Positions 1 to 7,284 of a stretch of 64,000 nt of DNA are shown here, one piece after another. The stretch is from Nocardia pneumoniae NBRC 100136 (GTDB lineage Bacteria > Actinomycetota > Actinomycetes > Mycobacteriales > Mycobacteriaceae). The translations under genes were made by a program, and so were the position numbers. Every line of letters starts with the position of its first letter. Positions within the stretch are counted from its first letter, which is position 1. The notes beneath the pieces were generated by a model. The model ran no database searches, had not been told where the DNA came from, and was given only the letters and a program-made list of their open reading frames with translations. The DNA is taken from contig NZ_BAGF01000016.1 in the NCBI RefSeq assembly GCF_000308755.1, positions 1 to 64,000 on the forward strand, given 5' to 3'.

Positions 1-1082
1 AGCGCGAGCCGGGCGCCACGAGTCTGCCGCCGCGCGAGCCGGGCGCCACCGGCTTGCCGCAGCGCCAGCCGGGGTCGAACGGTGCGCCGCAGCGTGAGTC
101 GGCGCTGGGCGGTTTGCCCCAGCGTGACCCGGGCGCCACCGGCCTACCGCCCCGGCAGCCCGCGCCGAACCTACCGCAGCGCGACGCGACGCCCGGCGGT
201 TTGCCGCAGCGCGATGCCGCCGCGCACAGTCTGCCGCAACGCGAATCCGGCAACGGGCTGCCACAGCGGGAGCCGAGCTCCGGTGCGCTGCCCTCGGTCA
301 ACGGCCTGCCGCGACGGGATTCGGCCGCCAGCGGTCTGCCCCAGCGTGAATCGGCGTCCGGTGGTCTGCACCAGCGTGAGTCGTCCGGTGGTCTGCACCA
401 GCGTGAGTCGGCGCTGGGTGGTCTGCCGCAGCGTGAATCGCCGCTGGGCGGTCTGCCGCAGCGTCCGTCGGCGCCGACGAGCCCGCCGCAGCGGGAGAGC
501 GGGTTGACCGGCCTGCCGCAGCGGCAGCCGGGCGCCCAAGCGCCGCAGCGTCAGCCCGTGCCACCGGGAGTCGCTCTGCCGCAACGGGGTGGCGGTGGCC
601 AGCACGCCGCGAGCGATGAGCAGCAGTCCACCACGTCCGGCCGTGATCCCGGTAAGCACAGCTACCGGTCCAACCCGGCGAAGACGGCCTCGTTCTTCCA
701 GACCAGGCTGCAGCCAGCGGCCGAGTCGGAGTCGGCGATGGGATCGACGCCGATCTTCGCTGAAATGATGTCGGCGTGGCTCTCGGACCCCAACGCGGAT
801 CGGTCGCAGGTGGCCGCCTCCTTCGAGTCTCCGGGCGACGAAGGATGGCAGGCAGCTCGCCGTGCGAGCGAGGCGCAGGCCGAAAAGAGGACGGCCGCGG
901 GGTTGCCGCAACGCAATCCGGGCGGAAGGCTTGTCCCGGGTGGTGTCAGCGGTGCGGCCGATCGGGCGCCGCGTCGCGATCCAGAAACGATCAGGTCCAG
1001 CTTGAGTCGTCACCAGCAGGGCGTCCGGGATGGCCGCGCAATGAGAGCAATGAACCTAACCGGAGATAAAGGAGACCGATGA
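1..1082 (+). CDS. C-terminal tail of a conservon sensor histidine kinase (partial)
   Basis: The frame is already open at the first base, so the start and the catalytic part lie outside the window. What is visible is a proline/glutamine/arginine-rich tail with about 18 copies of an LPQR-type motif spaced every 8-14 residues. It is followed by a more ordered end containing [12 protein letters not shown], a [11 protein letters not shown] segment, another LPQR and an [12 protein letters not shown] end. This pattern is typical of the large membrane sensor kinases that head conservons (cvnA) in Nocardia and Streptomyces. The stop codon overlaps the start of the roadblock gene by four bases (ATGA), which supports one operon with the next three genes. 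The repeats are probably disordered and cytoplasmic. The kinase assignment comes from context and tail type, because no kinase motif lies in the window. Confidence 0.8.
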   Translation, partial: REPGATSLPPREPGATGLPQRQPGSNGAPQRESALGGLPQRDPGATGLPPRQPAPNLPQRDATPGGLPQRDAAAHSLPQRESGNGLPQREPSSGALPSVNGLPRRDSAASGLPQRESASGGLHQRESSGGLHQRESALGGLPQRESPLGGLPQRPSAPTSPPQRESGLTGLPQRQPGAQAPQRQPVPPGVALPQRGGGGQHAASDEQQSTTSGRDPGKHSYRSNPAKTASFFQTRLQPAAESESAMGSTPIFAEMMSAWLSDPNADRSQVAASFESPGDEGWQAARRASEAQAEKRTAAGLPQRNPGGRLVPGGVSGAADRAPRRDPETIRSSLSRHQQGVRDGRAMRAMNLTGDKGDR

Positions 1083-1492
1083 ACCCCGATCTAGGTGGTA
1101 CGAACCGTCAGCTGGATTGGCTGGTTTCGAACTTTGCCAACGAGGTTCCTGGCGTAGCCCATGCCGTCCTGGTCTCGGCTGACGGCCTACTCATGGCCGC
1201 GAGTGCCCAGCTGCCTGTCGATCGCGCCGAACAGCTCTCGGCCGTGACGGCCGGTCTGGCCAGCCTGTCAGTCGGCGTCTCGAACCTGTTCGAGGGCGGC
1301 ACCGTGCTGCAGTCCGTCGTCGAGATGGAGCACGGCTACCTGCTACTCATGGCTGTCGGCGACGGTTCCTATCTCGCGGTGCTGACCAACACCTCGTGTG
1401 ATATCGGTCAGGTCGGTTACGAGATGGCTCTGTTGGTCGAGCGGGTTGGCCAGACTGTTCAGGCCACGCCACGCGTCACGATGGGTTCCTGA
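1079..1492 (+). CDS. cvnB: Roadblock/LC7 domain protein of a conservon
   Basis: A 137-residue protein of the bacterial roadblock/LC7 family. Characteristic stretches are the N-terminal [29 protein letters not shown] and the central [21 protein letters not shown] strand. Such proteins are small regulators of the partner GTPase in conservons, where the kinase, roadblock protein, DUF742 protein and GTPase form a membrane-associated signalling unit. The ATG overlaps the upstream stop (ATGA) and lies seven bases after an AAAGGAGA ribosome binding site. Length and order agree with the family. Confidence 0.93.
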   Translation: MNPDLGGTNRQLDWLVSNFANEVPGVAHAVLVSADGLLMAASAQLPVDRAEQLSAVTAGLASLSVGVSNLFEGGTVLQSVVEMEHGYLLLMAVGDGSYLAVLTNTSCDIGQVGYEMALLVERVGQTVQATPRVTMGS

Positions 1493-1499
1493 TGGTGGG

Positions 1500-1874
1500 A
1501 TGGACATAGAAGATCACCGCGTGGGAAGCGCCGAGCCGAGCCTCGTACGCCCGTACTCGCTGACCGCGGGCCGGACCAGGCCTGCGGTCGAGTTGGCGTT
1601 GGAAGCCCTCGTCGCATCGCATCCGGTCGCCCTCGAGCGGCAGTTCGAACTGACCAACATCGAGACGTCAATCGTGGAGTTGTGCAGAGAATCGCCGTCC
1701 GTTGCCGAGGTAGCAGCCAGACTGGGTATCCCCATTGGGGTAGCCCGCGTGCTCGTAGCCGACCTGATCGAGGCCGGACACGTGCGCGTTTCGGCGACAT
1801 TGAAAGACGATTCCAGCGACGATGAACGTCGCGAGCTGATCGAAAGGGTTCTCAGTGGACTCCGGCGTATTTGA
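1500..1874 (+). CDS. cvnC: DUF742 protein of a conservon
   Basis: A 124-residue DUF742 protein with the typical opening SLVRPYSLTAGRTRP and a winged-helix-like middle (LCRESPSVAEVAARLGIPIGVARVLVADL) that suggests a DNA-binding-like fold. The ATG at 1500 is chosen because the DUF742 signature begins shortly after it and the roadblock gene ends seven bases before it. A longer in-frame extension into the roadblock gene has no family support. The 3' end overlaps the GTPase gene by 20 bases. Its biochemical role in conservons is not established. Confidence 0.9.
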   Translation: MDIEDHRVGSAEPSLVRPYSLTAGRTRPAVELALEALVASHPVALERQFELTNIETSIVELCRESPSVAEVAARLGIPIGVARVLVADLIEAGHVRVSATLKDDSSDDERRELIERVLSGLRRI

Positions 1875-2457
1875 TTCGACGGCACAGGTCGACACCCGCA
1901 CCAGCAAGCCGACATCGGCGAAGATCGTGGTCGCGGGTGGCTTCGGCGTCGGGAAGACCACGTTGGTCGGTGCCGTCTCGGAGATCGTTCCGCTGCGCAC
2001 CGAGGCATTGGTGACCAATGCCAGTGCCGGGATCGACAACCTGACCGGCATTCCGATGAAGTCCACCACCACCGTGGCGATGGACTTCGGTCGAATCAGC
2101 CTCGCCGACGATCTGGTGCTGTACCTGTTCGGCACGCCCGGCCAGTACCGATTCTGGTTCATGTGGGACGACCTGATCCGCGGCGCCATCGGCGCGGTGG
2201 TGCTGGTCGACACTCGCAGGCTGGAGGACAGCTTCGCGGCTGTCGACTATTTCGAAGCGCGCAACCTACCCTTCCTGGTGGCGCTCAACGAGTTCGACGA
2301 CGCACCGCGATACCCGATCGAGGACATTCGACAGGCGCTGGCCGTGCCCGCCGATGTGCCGATCCTGTCCATCGACGCCCGGCGGCGGGAACCCGCCAAG
2401 CAGGCGCTGGTCGCGCTCACCGAGTACGCCCTGCGCAAGGTGATGCAGGGCTACTGA
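1855..2457 (+). CDS. cvnD: Conservon small GTPase (MglA/ATP-GTP binding family)
   Basis: A 200-residue P-loop GTPase. The Walker A motif GGFGVGKTT lies at residues 28-36, a switch-II-like segment LYLFGTPGQYRFWFMWDDL follows, and ALNEFDD fits the base-recognition loop. It is the last gene of the conservon and the expected partner of the roadblock and DUF742 proteins in relaying the kinase signal. It starts at a GTG inside the DUF742 gene (20-base overlap), which indicates translational coupling. The family is usually annotated as ATP/GTP-binding protein. Confidence 0.93.
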   Translation: MDSGVFDSTAQVDTRTSKPTSAKIVVAGGFGVGKTTLVGAVSEIVPLRTEALVTNASAGIDNLTGIPMKSTTTVAMDFGRISLADDLVLYLFGTPGQYRFWFMWDDLIRGAIGAVVLVDTRRLEDSFAAVDYFEARNLPFLVALNEFDDAPRYPIEDIRQALAVPADVPILSIDARRREPAKQALVALTEYALRKVMQGY

Positions 2458-2508
2458 GTGCTCGCGCGGCACGCCGGCGCACCGGGTAGGGCCGGATAGG
2501 CTCGCCCG

Positions 2509-4077
2509 GTGCGTACTTCGGCGCGGGAGTTCCTGGGGCAACTGCTCGATACGGACTCGTTCGTCAGCTGGGACCGGCCGCCGGTGACGGTGGCCGCGAC
2601 CGCCCGGTATCGCGAAGCCTTGCGGACGGCGGCGGTGGCGGCGGGTACCGATGAATCCGTGCTCACCGGGGAAGGGCTGCTGCGCGGTCGTCGCGTGGCC
2701 GTGATCGCCTGCGAGTTCGCGTTTCTGGCCGGTTCGATCGGCGTCGCCGCGGCGGAGCGGATCGTCGCTGCTGTCGAGCGCGCCACCGAACTCGGGCTGC
2801 CGCTGATCGCTTCACCGACCTCCGGCGGCACCAGGATGCAAGAGGGCACCGTCGCGTTCGTGCAGATGGTGAAGATCGCCGGTGCGGTCGCGGCCCATAA
2901 ATCGGCTGGTCACCCCTATCTGGTCTACCTCCGCGATCCCACGATGGGCGGCGTCTTCGCCTCGTGGGGCTCGCTGGGGCACATCACGTTCGCCGAGCCT
3001 GGTGCGCTGATCGGGTTTCTCGGCCCGCGGGTCTATCAGGCCCTGTACGGCAAACCGTTTCCGGAGGGCGTGCAGACCGCGGAGAACTTGTACCGTCGCG
3101 GCGTCATCGACGGCGTGCTGCCGATACCCGTTTTCCGTCGCATCGCCCACCGCGCGCTGAGCGTGTTCAGTGGCGTCCAACTGCCCGATCCCACCGCGGT
3201 GGGAGATGCTGCCGGATTGCCGCCAACGGCAGCGTCGGCTCGCGATTCCGCTGCGGTGCAACAGGTCCGGCGTGATGATTCGACGAATCCACCCCGGGAC
3301 AATCCGGTGTGGCAGTCGGTCGTGATCTCGCGCCGCCCGCAGCGGCCGGGCATTCGCGACCTGTTGCGTCATGTGACGCAACGGGTTCCGCTCAGCGGCA
3401 CCGGCCAGGGTGAATCGGATCGAACCGCGGTGCTCGCGCTGGGACGCTTCCGTGGGCAGCCATGCGTGGTGTTCGGACACGACCGAAGCGGCCAGCAAGG
3501 CGAGAACACCATGGGTCCGGCCGCACTGCGTGAGGCGCGGCGCAGTATGGCGCTTGCTCAGGAGTTGCGGCTGCCGCTGGTGCTGGTCATCGACACCGTG
3601 GGCGCGGCTCTCTCGAAGGAAGCCGAGGAACGGGGTCTGGCCCCGGAAATCGCACGCTGCATAGCGGATCTGGTGACCCTGGATACCCCGACCGTCTCGG
3701 TGCTGCTCGGTCAGGGCACCGGCGGAGGCGCGCTGGCGCTGCTGCCCGCCGACCGGGTACTGGCCGCGACGCACGCCTGGCTGGCTCCGCTGCCGCCGGA
3801 AGGGGCCAGCGCCATCGTGTTCCGCGACACCGATCACGCTCCGGAACTCGCTGCGGCCCAACGAATCAGCGCCGCCGACCTGCTCGCCGACGGTGTGGTC
3901 GACCGCATCGTGCCCGAGCTTCCCGACGCCGCGGACGAGCCGGTGGACTTCGCCCGCCGAATGGTCGCCGCGATCGCGAACGAACTCGCGAACCTGCGTG
4001 CCCGGCCGGAACCGGAGGTGCTAGCGGCACGACAGGTGCGCTACCGGAGACTCGGACTGCCCGGCGACACGAGCTGA
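2509..4077 (+). CDS. accD3: Acyl-CoA carboxylase carboxyltransferase, AccD3-like
   Basis: A 522-residue protein with two crotonase-fold carboxyltransferase halves. The first half has TSGGTRMQEGTVAFVQMVKIA and YLVYLRDPTMGGVFASWGSLGH, with GALIGFLGPRV. The second has VIDTVGAALSKEAEERG, LLGQGTGGGALALLPADRVLA and EGASAIVFRD. This is the fused beta/alpha architecture of mycobacterial AccD3 (Rv0904c), which it resembles closely from start to end. The expected reaction is transfer of carboxyl from carboxybiotin to an acyl-CoA, although the natural substrate of AccD3 is not settled. It starts with GTG. The EchA6-like gene lies about 1 kb downstream, an association also seen in mycobacteria. Confidence 0.88.
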   Translation: MRTSAREFLGQLLDTDSFVSWDRPPVTVAATARYREALRTAAVAAGTDESVLTGEGLLRGRRVAVIACEFAFLAGSIGVAAAERIVAAVERATELGLPLIASPTSGGTRMQEGTVAFVQMVKIAGAVAAHKSAGHPYLVYLRDPTMGGVFASWGSLGHITFAEPGALIGFLGPRVYQALYGKPFPEGVQTAENLYRRGVIDGVLPIPVFRRIAHRALSVFSGVQLPDPTAVGDAAGLPPTAASARDSAAVQQVRRDDSTNPPRDNPVWQSVVISRRPQRPGIRDLLRHVTQRVPLSGTGQGESDRTAVLALGRFRGQPCVVFGHDRSGQQGENTMGPAALREARRSMALAQELRLPLVLVIDTVGAALSKEAEERGLAPEIARCIADLVTLDTPTVSVLLGQGTGGGALALLPADRVLAATHAWLAPLPPEGASAIVFRDTDHAPELAAAQRISAADLLADGVVDRIVPELPDAADEPVDFARRMVAAIANELANLRARPEPEVLAARQVRYRRLGLPGDTS

Positions 4078-4178
4078 TCTTCGCGAAGCCCTCGACAGCC
4101 AGGCTCCCCAGCAAATTGCAGGCCAACACACCCGAGCGCGTGATTGACGGTTCGGCGCCGCACTTCTACCGTCGGAAT

Positions 4179-5036
4179 GTGACCTTCAGAAGCGAGACCA
4201 GCACCGTTCCCTCGATCGTGCTGAACGACGGGAACGTGATCCCGCAGCTCGGTTTCGGCGTGTTCCAAGTGCCCGCCGACGATGCCTTCCCGGCGGTCAC
4301 CACCGCGCTCGAGGTGGGTTATCGCAGCATCGACACGGCGGCGATCTACGGGAACGAAGAGGGCACCGGTCGTGCGATCCGGGAATACGGACTGCCCCGG
4401 GACGAGATCTACGTGACGACCAAGCTGTGGAACTCCGAGCAGGGCTACGACGCCACGCTGCGCGCCTTCGACGCCAGCCTGGCCCGGCTCGGTTTGGACT
4501 ACCTCGACCTCTACCTCATCCACTGGCCGGTGGCCGCCGCGGGCCGGTTCATCGATACGTTCCGCGCCTTCCAGGCGCTGAAGTCGCAGGGGCGGGTGAA
4601 GTCGATCGGCGTCTCGAACTTCACGGTCGAGAATCTGCAACGGCTCATCGCCGAAACCGGCGAGATCCCGGTGGTGAACCAGATCGAGCTGCACCCCCGG
4701 TTGGCGCAGCGGGAACTGCGTGAGTTCCATGCCGCGAACGCGATCGCCACCGAGGCCTGGAGCCCGCTCGGTCAGGGCACCGTGCTCGACGACAGCACCG
4801 TCACCGCGGTGGCCGCCGAGGTCGGTCGCACTCCGGCGCAGGTGATCATCCGCTGGCACCTGCAGCTGGGCAATATCGTCATCCCGAAGTCGGTCACGCC
4901 GTCGCGGATCGCGGAGAACTTCGACGTCTTCGACTTCGAGCTCACCCCGCAGCAGATGAACGCGATCACCGCGCTGGACAGCGGCGCGCGCATCGGCCCC
5001 GACCCGGATACGTTCACCGTGGGTCTGATCAACTGA
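4179..5036 (+). CDS. Aldo/keto reductase
   Basis: A 285-residue aldo/keto reductase of the bacterial 2,5-diketogluconate-reductase-like group. The catalytic tetrad is visible as Asp52 and Tyr57 (DTAAIYGNEEG), Lys82 (VTTKLW) and His115 (LIHWPV). The NADPH-binding end has IPKSVTPSRIAENFDVFDF. It should reduce aldehydes or ketones with NADPH in the cytoplasm; the true substrate cannot be told. GTG at 4179 is preferred because the family begins near VPSIVLNDGNVIPQLGFGVFQ. An upstream in-frame extension to 4116 adds unrelated residues. Confidence 0.9.
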   Translation: MTFRSETSTVPSIVLNDGNVIPQLGFGVFQVPADDAFPAVTTALEVGYRSIDTAAIYGNEEGTGRAIREYGLPRDEIYVTTKLWNSEQGYDATLRAFDASLARLGLDYLDLYLIHWPVAAAGRFIDTFRAFQALKSQGRVKSIGVSNFTVENLQRLIAETGEIPVVNQIELHPRLAQRELREFHAANAIATEAWSPLGQGTVLDDSTVTAVAAEVGRTPAQVIIRWHLQLGNIVIPKSVTPSRIAENFDVFDFELTPQQMNAITALDSGARIGPDPDTFTVGLIN

Positions 5037-5120
5037 CCTCCCCGCCTCTCCGGGTCTTCAGGCTTCCCCGCCTGTGGCAGAGTGAAGAGACCAGACGGAC
5101 CGTTCAGCTGGGGAGGTCGC

Positions 5121-5849
5121 ATGCTCGGCGTCAGCCGCGATGGTGACGTGGTCACCATCGAACTTCAGCGGGAGGAGCGCCGCAACGCGCTCGATTACGA
5201 ACTCGTGACATCGCTGCGCGAGGCCGTCCTCGCCGCCGTCGCCGACCAGGCGCGGGTCATCGTGCTGACCGGACGTGGTCCGGTGTTCTGTGCCGGGGCC
5301 GATCTGTCCGGGGTGTATTCCGGTGATTTCCTGTCCGGGCTGCTGGAGATGTTGCACGCCATCGAATCGGCGCCGATCCCGGTGATTTCGGCGATCAACG
5401 GCGCCGCGATCGGTGCTGGCGTGCAGCTGGCGCTCGCCTCGGATTTGCGGGTGATGTCGCCGGAGGCGTATCTGGCGATCCCGGCCGCGAAGCTGGGCAT
5501 CACGGTGGACCGGTGGACCGTGCGCAGGCTGGCCGCGCTGATCGGCGGCGGTCCGGCCAGGACCGTGCTGCTCGGGGCGGAGCAGATCCCGGCCGAGGAC
5601 GCCTACACCTTCGGGTTCGCCAACCGGATCGGCGGTCTCGCCGACGCGCAGGCCTGGGCGAAGCACATCGCGGCCTTGGCGCCGCTGTCGCTGCGTCACA
5701 TGAAGCTGGTGCTCAACGACGATGGGACGCGTGATCCGGACAACGCGCAGCAGCGCGCGGCGCTGGAGGCGGCATGGACGAGTGAGGATGCCAAGGAGGG
5801 ACGTTTGGCCAGGCAGGAAAAGCGCGCCGCGAGGTTCGTGGGGCGATGA
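5121..5849 (+). CDS. echA6: Crotonase-family protein, EchA6-like
   Basis: A 242-residue enoyl-CoA hydratase/isomerase-fold protein with the family core VFCAGADLSG and NGAAIGAGVQLALASDLRVMSPEA. It matches mycobacterial EchA6 (Rv0905) in length and along the sequence, including the ANRIGGLADAQAWAKHIAALAPLSLRHMKLVLNDDG end. EchA6 is reported to be non-catalytic and to bind long-chain acyl-CoA for delivery to the mycolate FAS-II system. The two usual catalytic glutamates are not evident here, which fits. ATG at 5121 is chosen because it follows a GGGGAGG ribosome binding site. The stop overlaps the next start (ATGA). Confidence 0.85.
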   Translation: MLGVSRDGDVVTIELQREERRNALDYELVTSLREAVLAAVADQARVIVLTGRGPVFCAGADLSGVYSGDFLSGLLEMLHAIESAPIPVISAINGAAIGAGVQLALASDLRVMSPEAYLAIPAAKLGITVDRWTVRRLAALIGGGPARTVLLGAEQIPAEDAYTFGFANRIGGLADAQAWAKHIAALAPLSLRHMKLVLNDDGTRDPDNAQQRAALEAAWTSEDAKEGRLARQEKRAARFVGR

Positions 5850-6991
5850 TGGGCATTCGACGTATCGCGGGCGCCGCCGCGGGCGCGCTCGGCATCACGT
5901 GGGTGGTCCGGGCGGTGTGGGACATCCCGTCGGCGATGGGCGCTTCGATCTCGGCGATCCAGCCCTACGCGGCGGGGGCGACCAGCTACCGAAATCGCCA
6001 GTTCCACAACACCGAACCCAGCAGTCAGGTGGTCGCCGGCTCGGCTCCGTCGCTGTTGATCTCGGCACTGACCCAGCGCAACGCGGGCAGGCCGCAGGGA
6101 GCCATTCCGCTGCGCACGCCACGGCCGCCGAGTGAGGCGGCCGCTCTCGCCGTCACCTGGTACGGCCACGCCACCACGCTCATCGAGGTCGACGGATACC
6201 GGATTCTCACCGATCCGGTCTGGAGCGAACGGGTTTCGCCCTCGGCGCTGGTCGGGCCCGCGCGCATGCATCCGGTGCCGCAGCCGCTGTCCGAGCTGCC
6301 CCCGGTCGACGCGGTGATCATTTCGCACGACCACTACGACCACCTGGACAAGGAGACCGTCCGGGAACTGGTGGCACTGCAGAGCGCGCCGTTCATCGTG
6401 CCGATCGGCATCGGCGCGCACCTGCGGCACTGGGGCGTCCCGGAGTCGCGGATCGTCGAATTGGATTGGGGCGCTTCGGTATCGCTCGCCGAGCTGGGCC
6501 GGGAACGGGGCGGCGCGGATCTGACCCTCACCTGTACCGAGGCGCGGCATTTCTCCGGGCGCGGCCTGCTGCGCAACACCACACTCTGGGCGTCGTGGTC
6601 GATCGCCAGTCCGACGCGGCGGGTCTACTTCGGTGGCGATACCGGATACACGAAGGCGTTCGCCGCGGCGGGCGCGGCGCTCGGTCCGTTCGACTTGACG
6701 CTGCTGCCCATCGGCGCCTACGACGTGCGCTGGCCGGACGTGCACATGAACCCCGAGGAGGCGGTCCGGGCGCACGCCGATCTGTGCGTCGGCGATCCCG
6801 GCCACGGCCTGTTCGTGCCCATCCACTGGGCGACGTTCAATCTCGCCTTCCATGGCTGGTCCGAGCCGGTCCGGCGGATGGTGGCGGCCGCCCGGTCGGC
6901 GGGTACGGCCGTCGCGGTGCCGATGCCGGGTCAGCGTGTGGACCCGATGAACGCGGCACCAGGGGATTCCTGGTGGGAGAATGTTGGTTGA
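5846..6991 (+). CDS. Metallo-beta-lactamase-fold hydrolase, Rv0906-like
   Basis: A 381-residue protein with the zinc-binding HxHxDH motif at residues 161-166 (SHDHYDHLD), later metal ligands in VYFGGDTGY and LFVPIHWATFNLAFHGW, and the overall layout of the NAPE-PLD/UlaG-like group. An N-terminal hydrophobic stretch (IAGAAAGALGITWVV) may anchor or export it. The start overlaps the echA6 stop by four bases, so the two are probably co-translated, matching the mycobacterial Rv0905-Rv0906 order. The hydrolysed substrate is unknown; a phosphodiester or lipid is possible from the fold. Confidence 0.85.
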   Translation: MMGIRRIAGAAAGALGITWVVRAVWDIPSAMGASISAIQPYAAGATSYRNRQFHNTEPSSQVVAGSAPSLLISALTQRNAGRPQGAIPLRTPRPPSEAAALAVTWYGHATTLIEVDGYRILTDPVWSERVSPSALVGPARMHPVPQPLSELPPVDAVIISHDHYDHLDKETVRELVALQSAPFIVPIGIGAHLRHWGVPESRIVELDWGASVSLAELGRERGGADLTLTCTEARHFSGRGLLRNTTLWASWSIASPTRRVYFGGDTGYTKAFAAAGAALGPFDLTLLPIGAYDVRWPDVHMNPEEAVRAHADLCVGDPGHGLFVPIHWATFNLAFHGWSEPVRRMVAAARSAGTAVAVPMPGQRVDPMNAAPGDSWWENVG

Positions 6992-7030
6992 ACGACTCCG
7001 GCTAGTTGGCGACAGGAAGGATGGACGGCG

Positions 7031-7237
7031 ATGAGTTTCGCGGACACGCTCAAAGGCCTGGTCGACAAGGGGAAGGACGCGGCGGCCAAGAACGCCGACA
7101 AGATCAACCAGGGGATCGACAAGGCCGGTGACTTCATCGACCAGAAGACCCACGGCAAGTACACGGACAAGATCGCCAAGGGCAAGGAGGCCGCCAAGAA
7201 GGTGGTCCCGCCGGATCAGTCCGGGCCGCACGCCTGA
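7031..7237 (+). CDS. Small Rv0909-like (antitoxin-family) protein
   Basis: A 68-residue lysine-rich helical protein, starting MSFADTLKGLVDKGKDAAAKNADKINQGIDKAGDF. The segment GDFIDQKTHGKYTDKI is the hallmark of the Rv0909 family, annotated in mycobacteria as a putative antitoxin. It follows a GACAGGAAGG ribosome binding site. The next gene is ligD, and no toxin (Rv0910-like) partner is recognisable nearby. A toxin-antitoxin role is therefore doubtful, and it may act as a small stress or cell-envelope protein instead. Confidence 0.8.
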   Translation: MSFADTLKGLVDKGKDAAAKNADKINQGIDKAGDFIDQKTHGKYTDKIAKGKEAAKKVVPPDQSGPHA

Positions 7238-7241
7238 GCCC

Positions 7242-7271
7242 GCGGCGGAGACCGTCGCGGGTCTCCGCCGC
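7242..7271 (+). terminator. Intrinsic hairpin after the small Rv0909-like gene
   Basis: A perfect 12-bp stem (GCGGCGGAGACC / GGTCTCCGCCGC) with a six-base loop begins four bases after the stop at 7237. It has no U-tract, as is common for actinobacterial terminators. It ends 13 bases before the ligD start, so it may limit read-through into ligD or lie in the ligD leader. Confidence 0.7.
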
Positions 7272-7284
7272 TAGACTTGCGAAT

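Noticed and set aside
7031..7237. A full toxin-antitoxin module at the Rv0909-like gene
   Set aside because: Only the antitoxin-family member is present; no toxin-like gene is adjacent.
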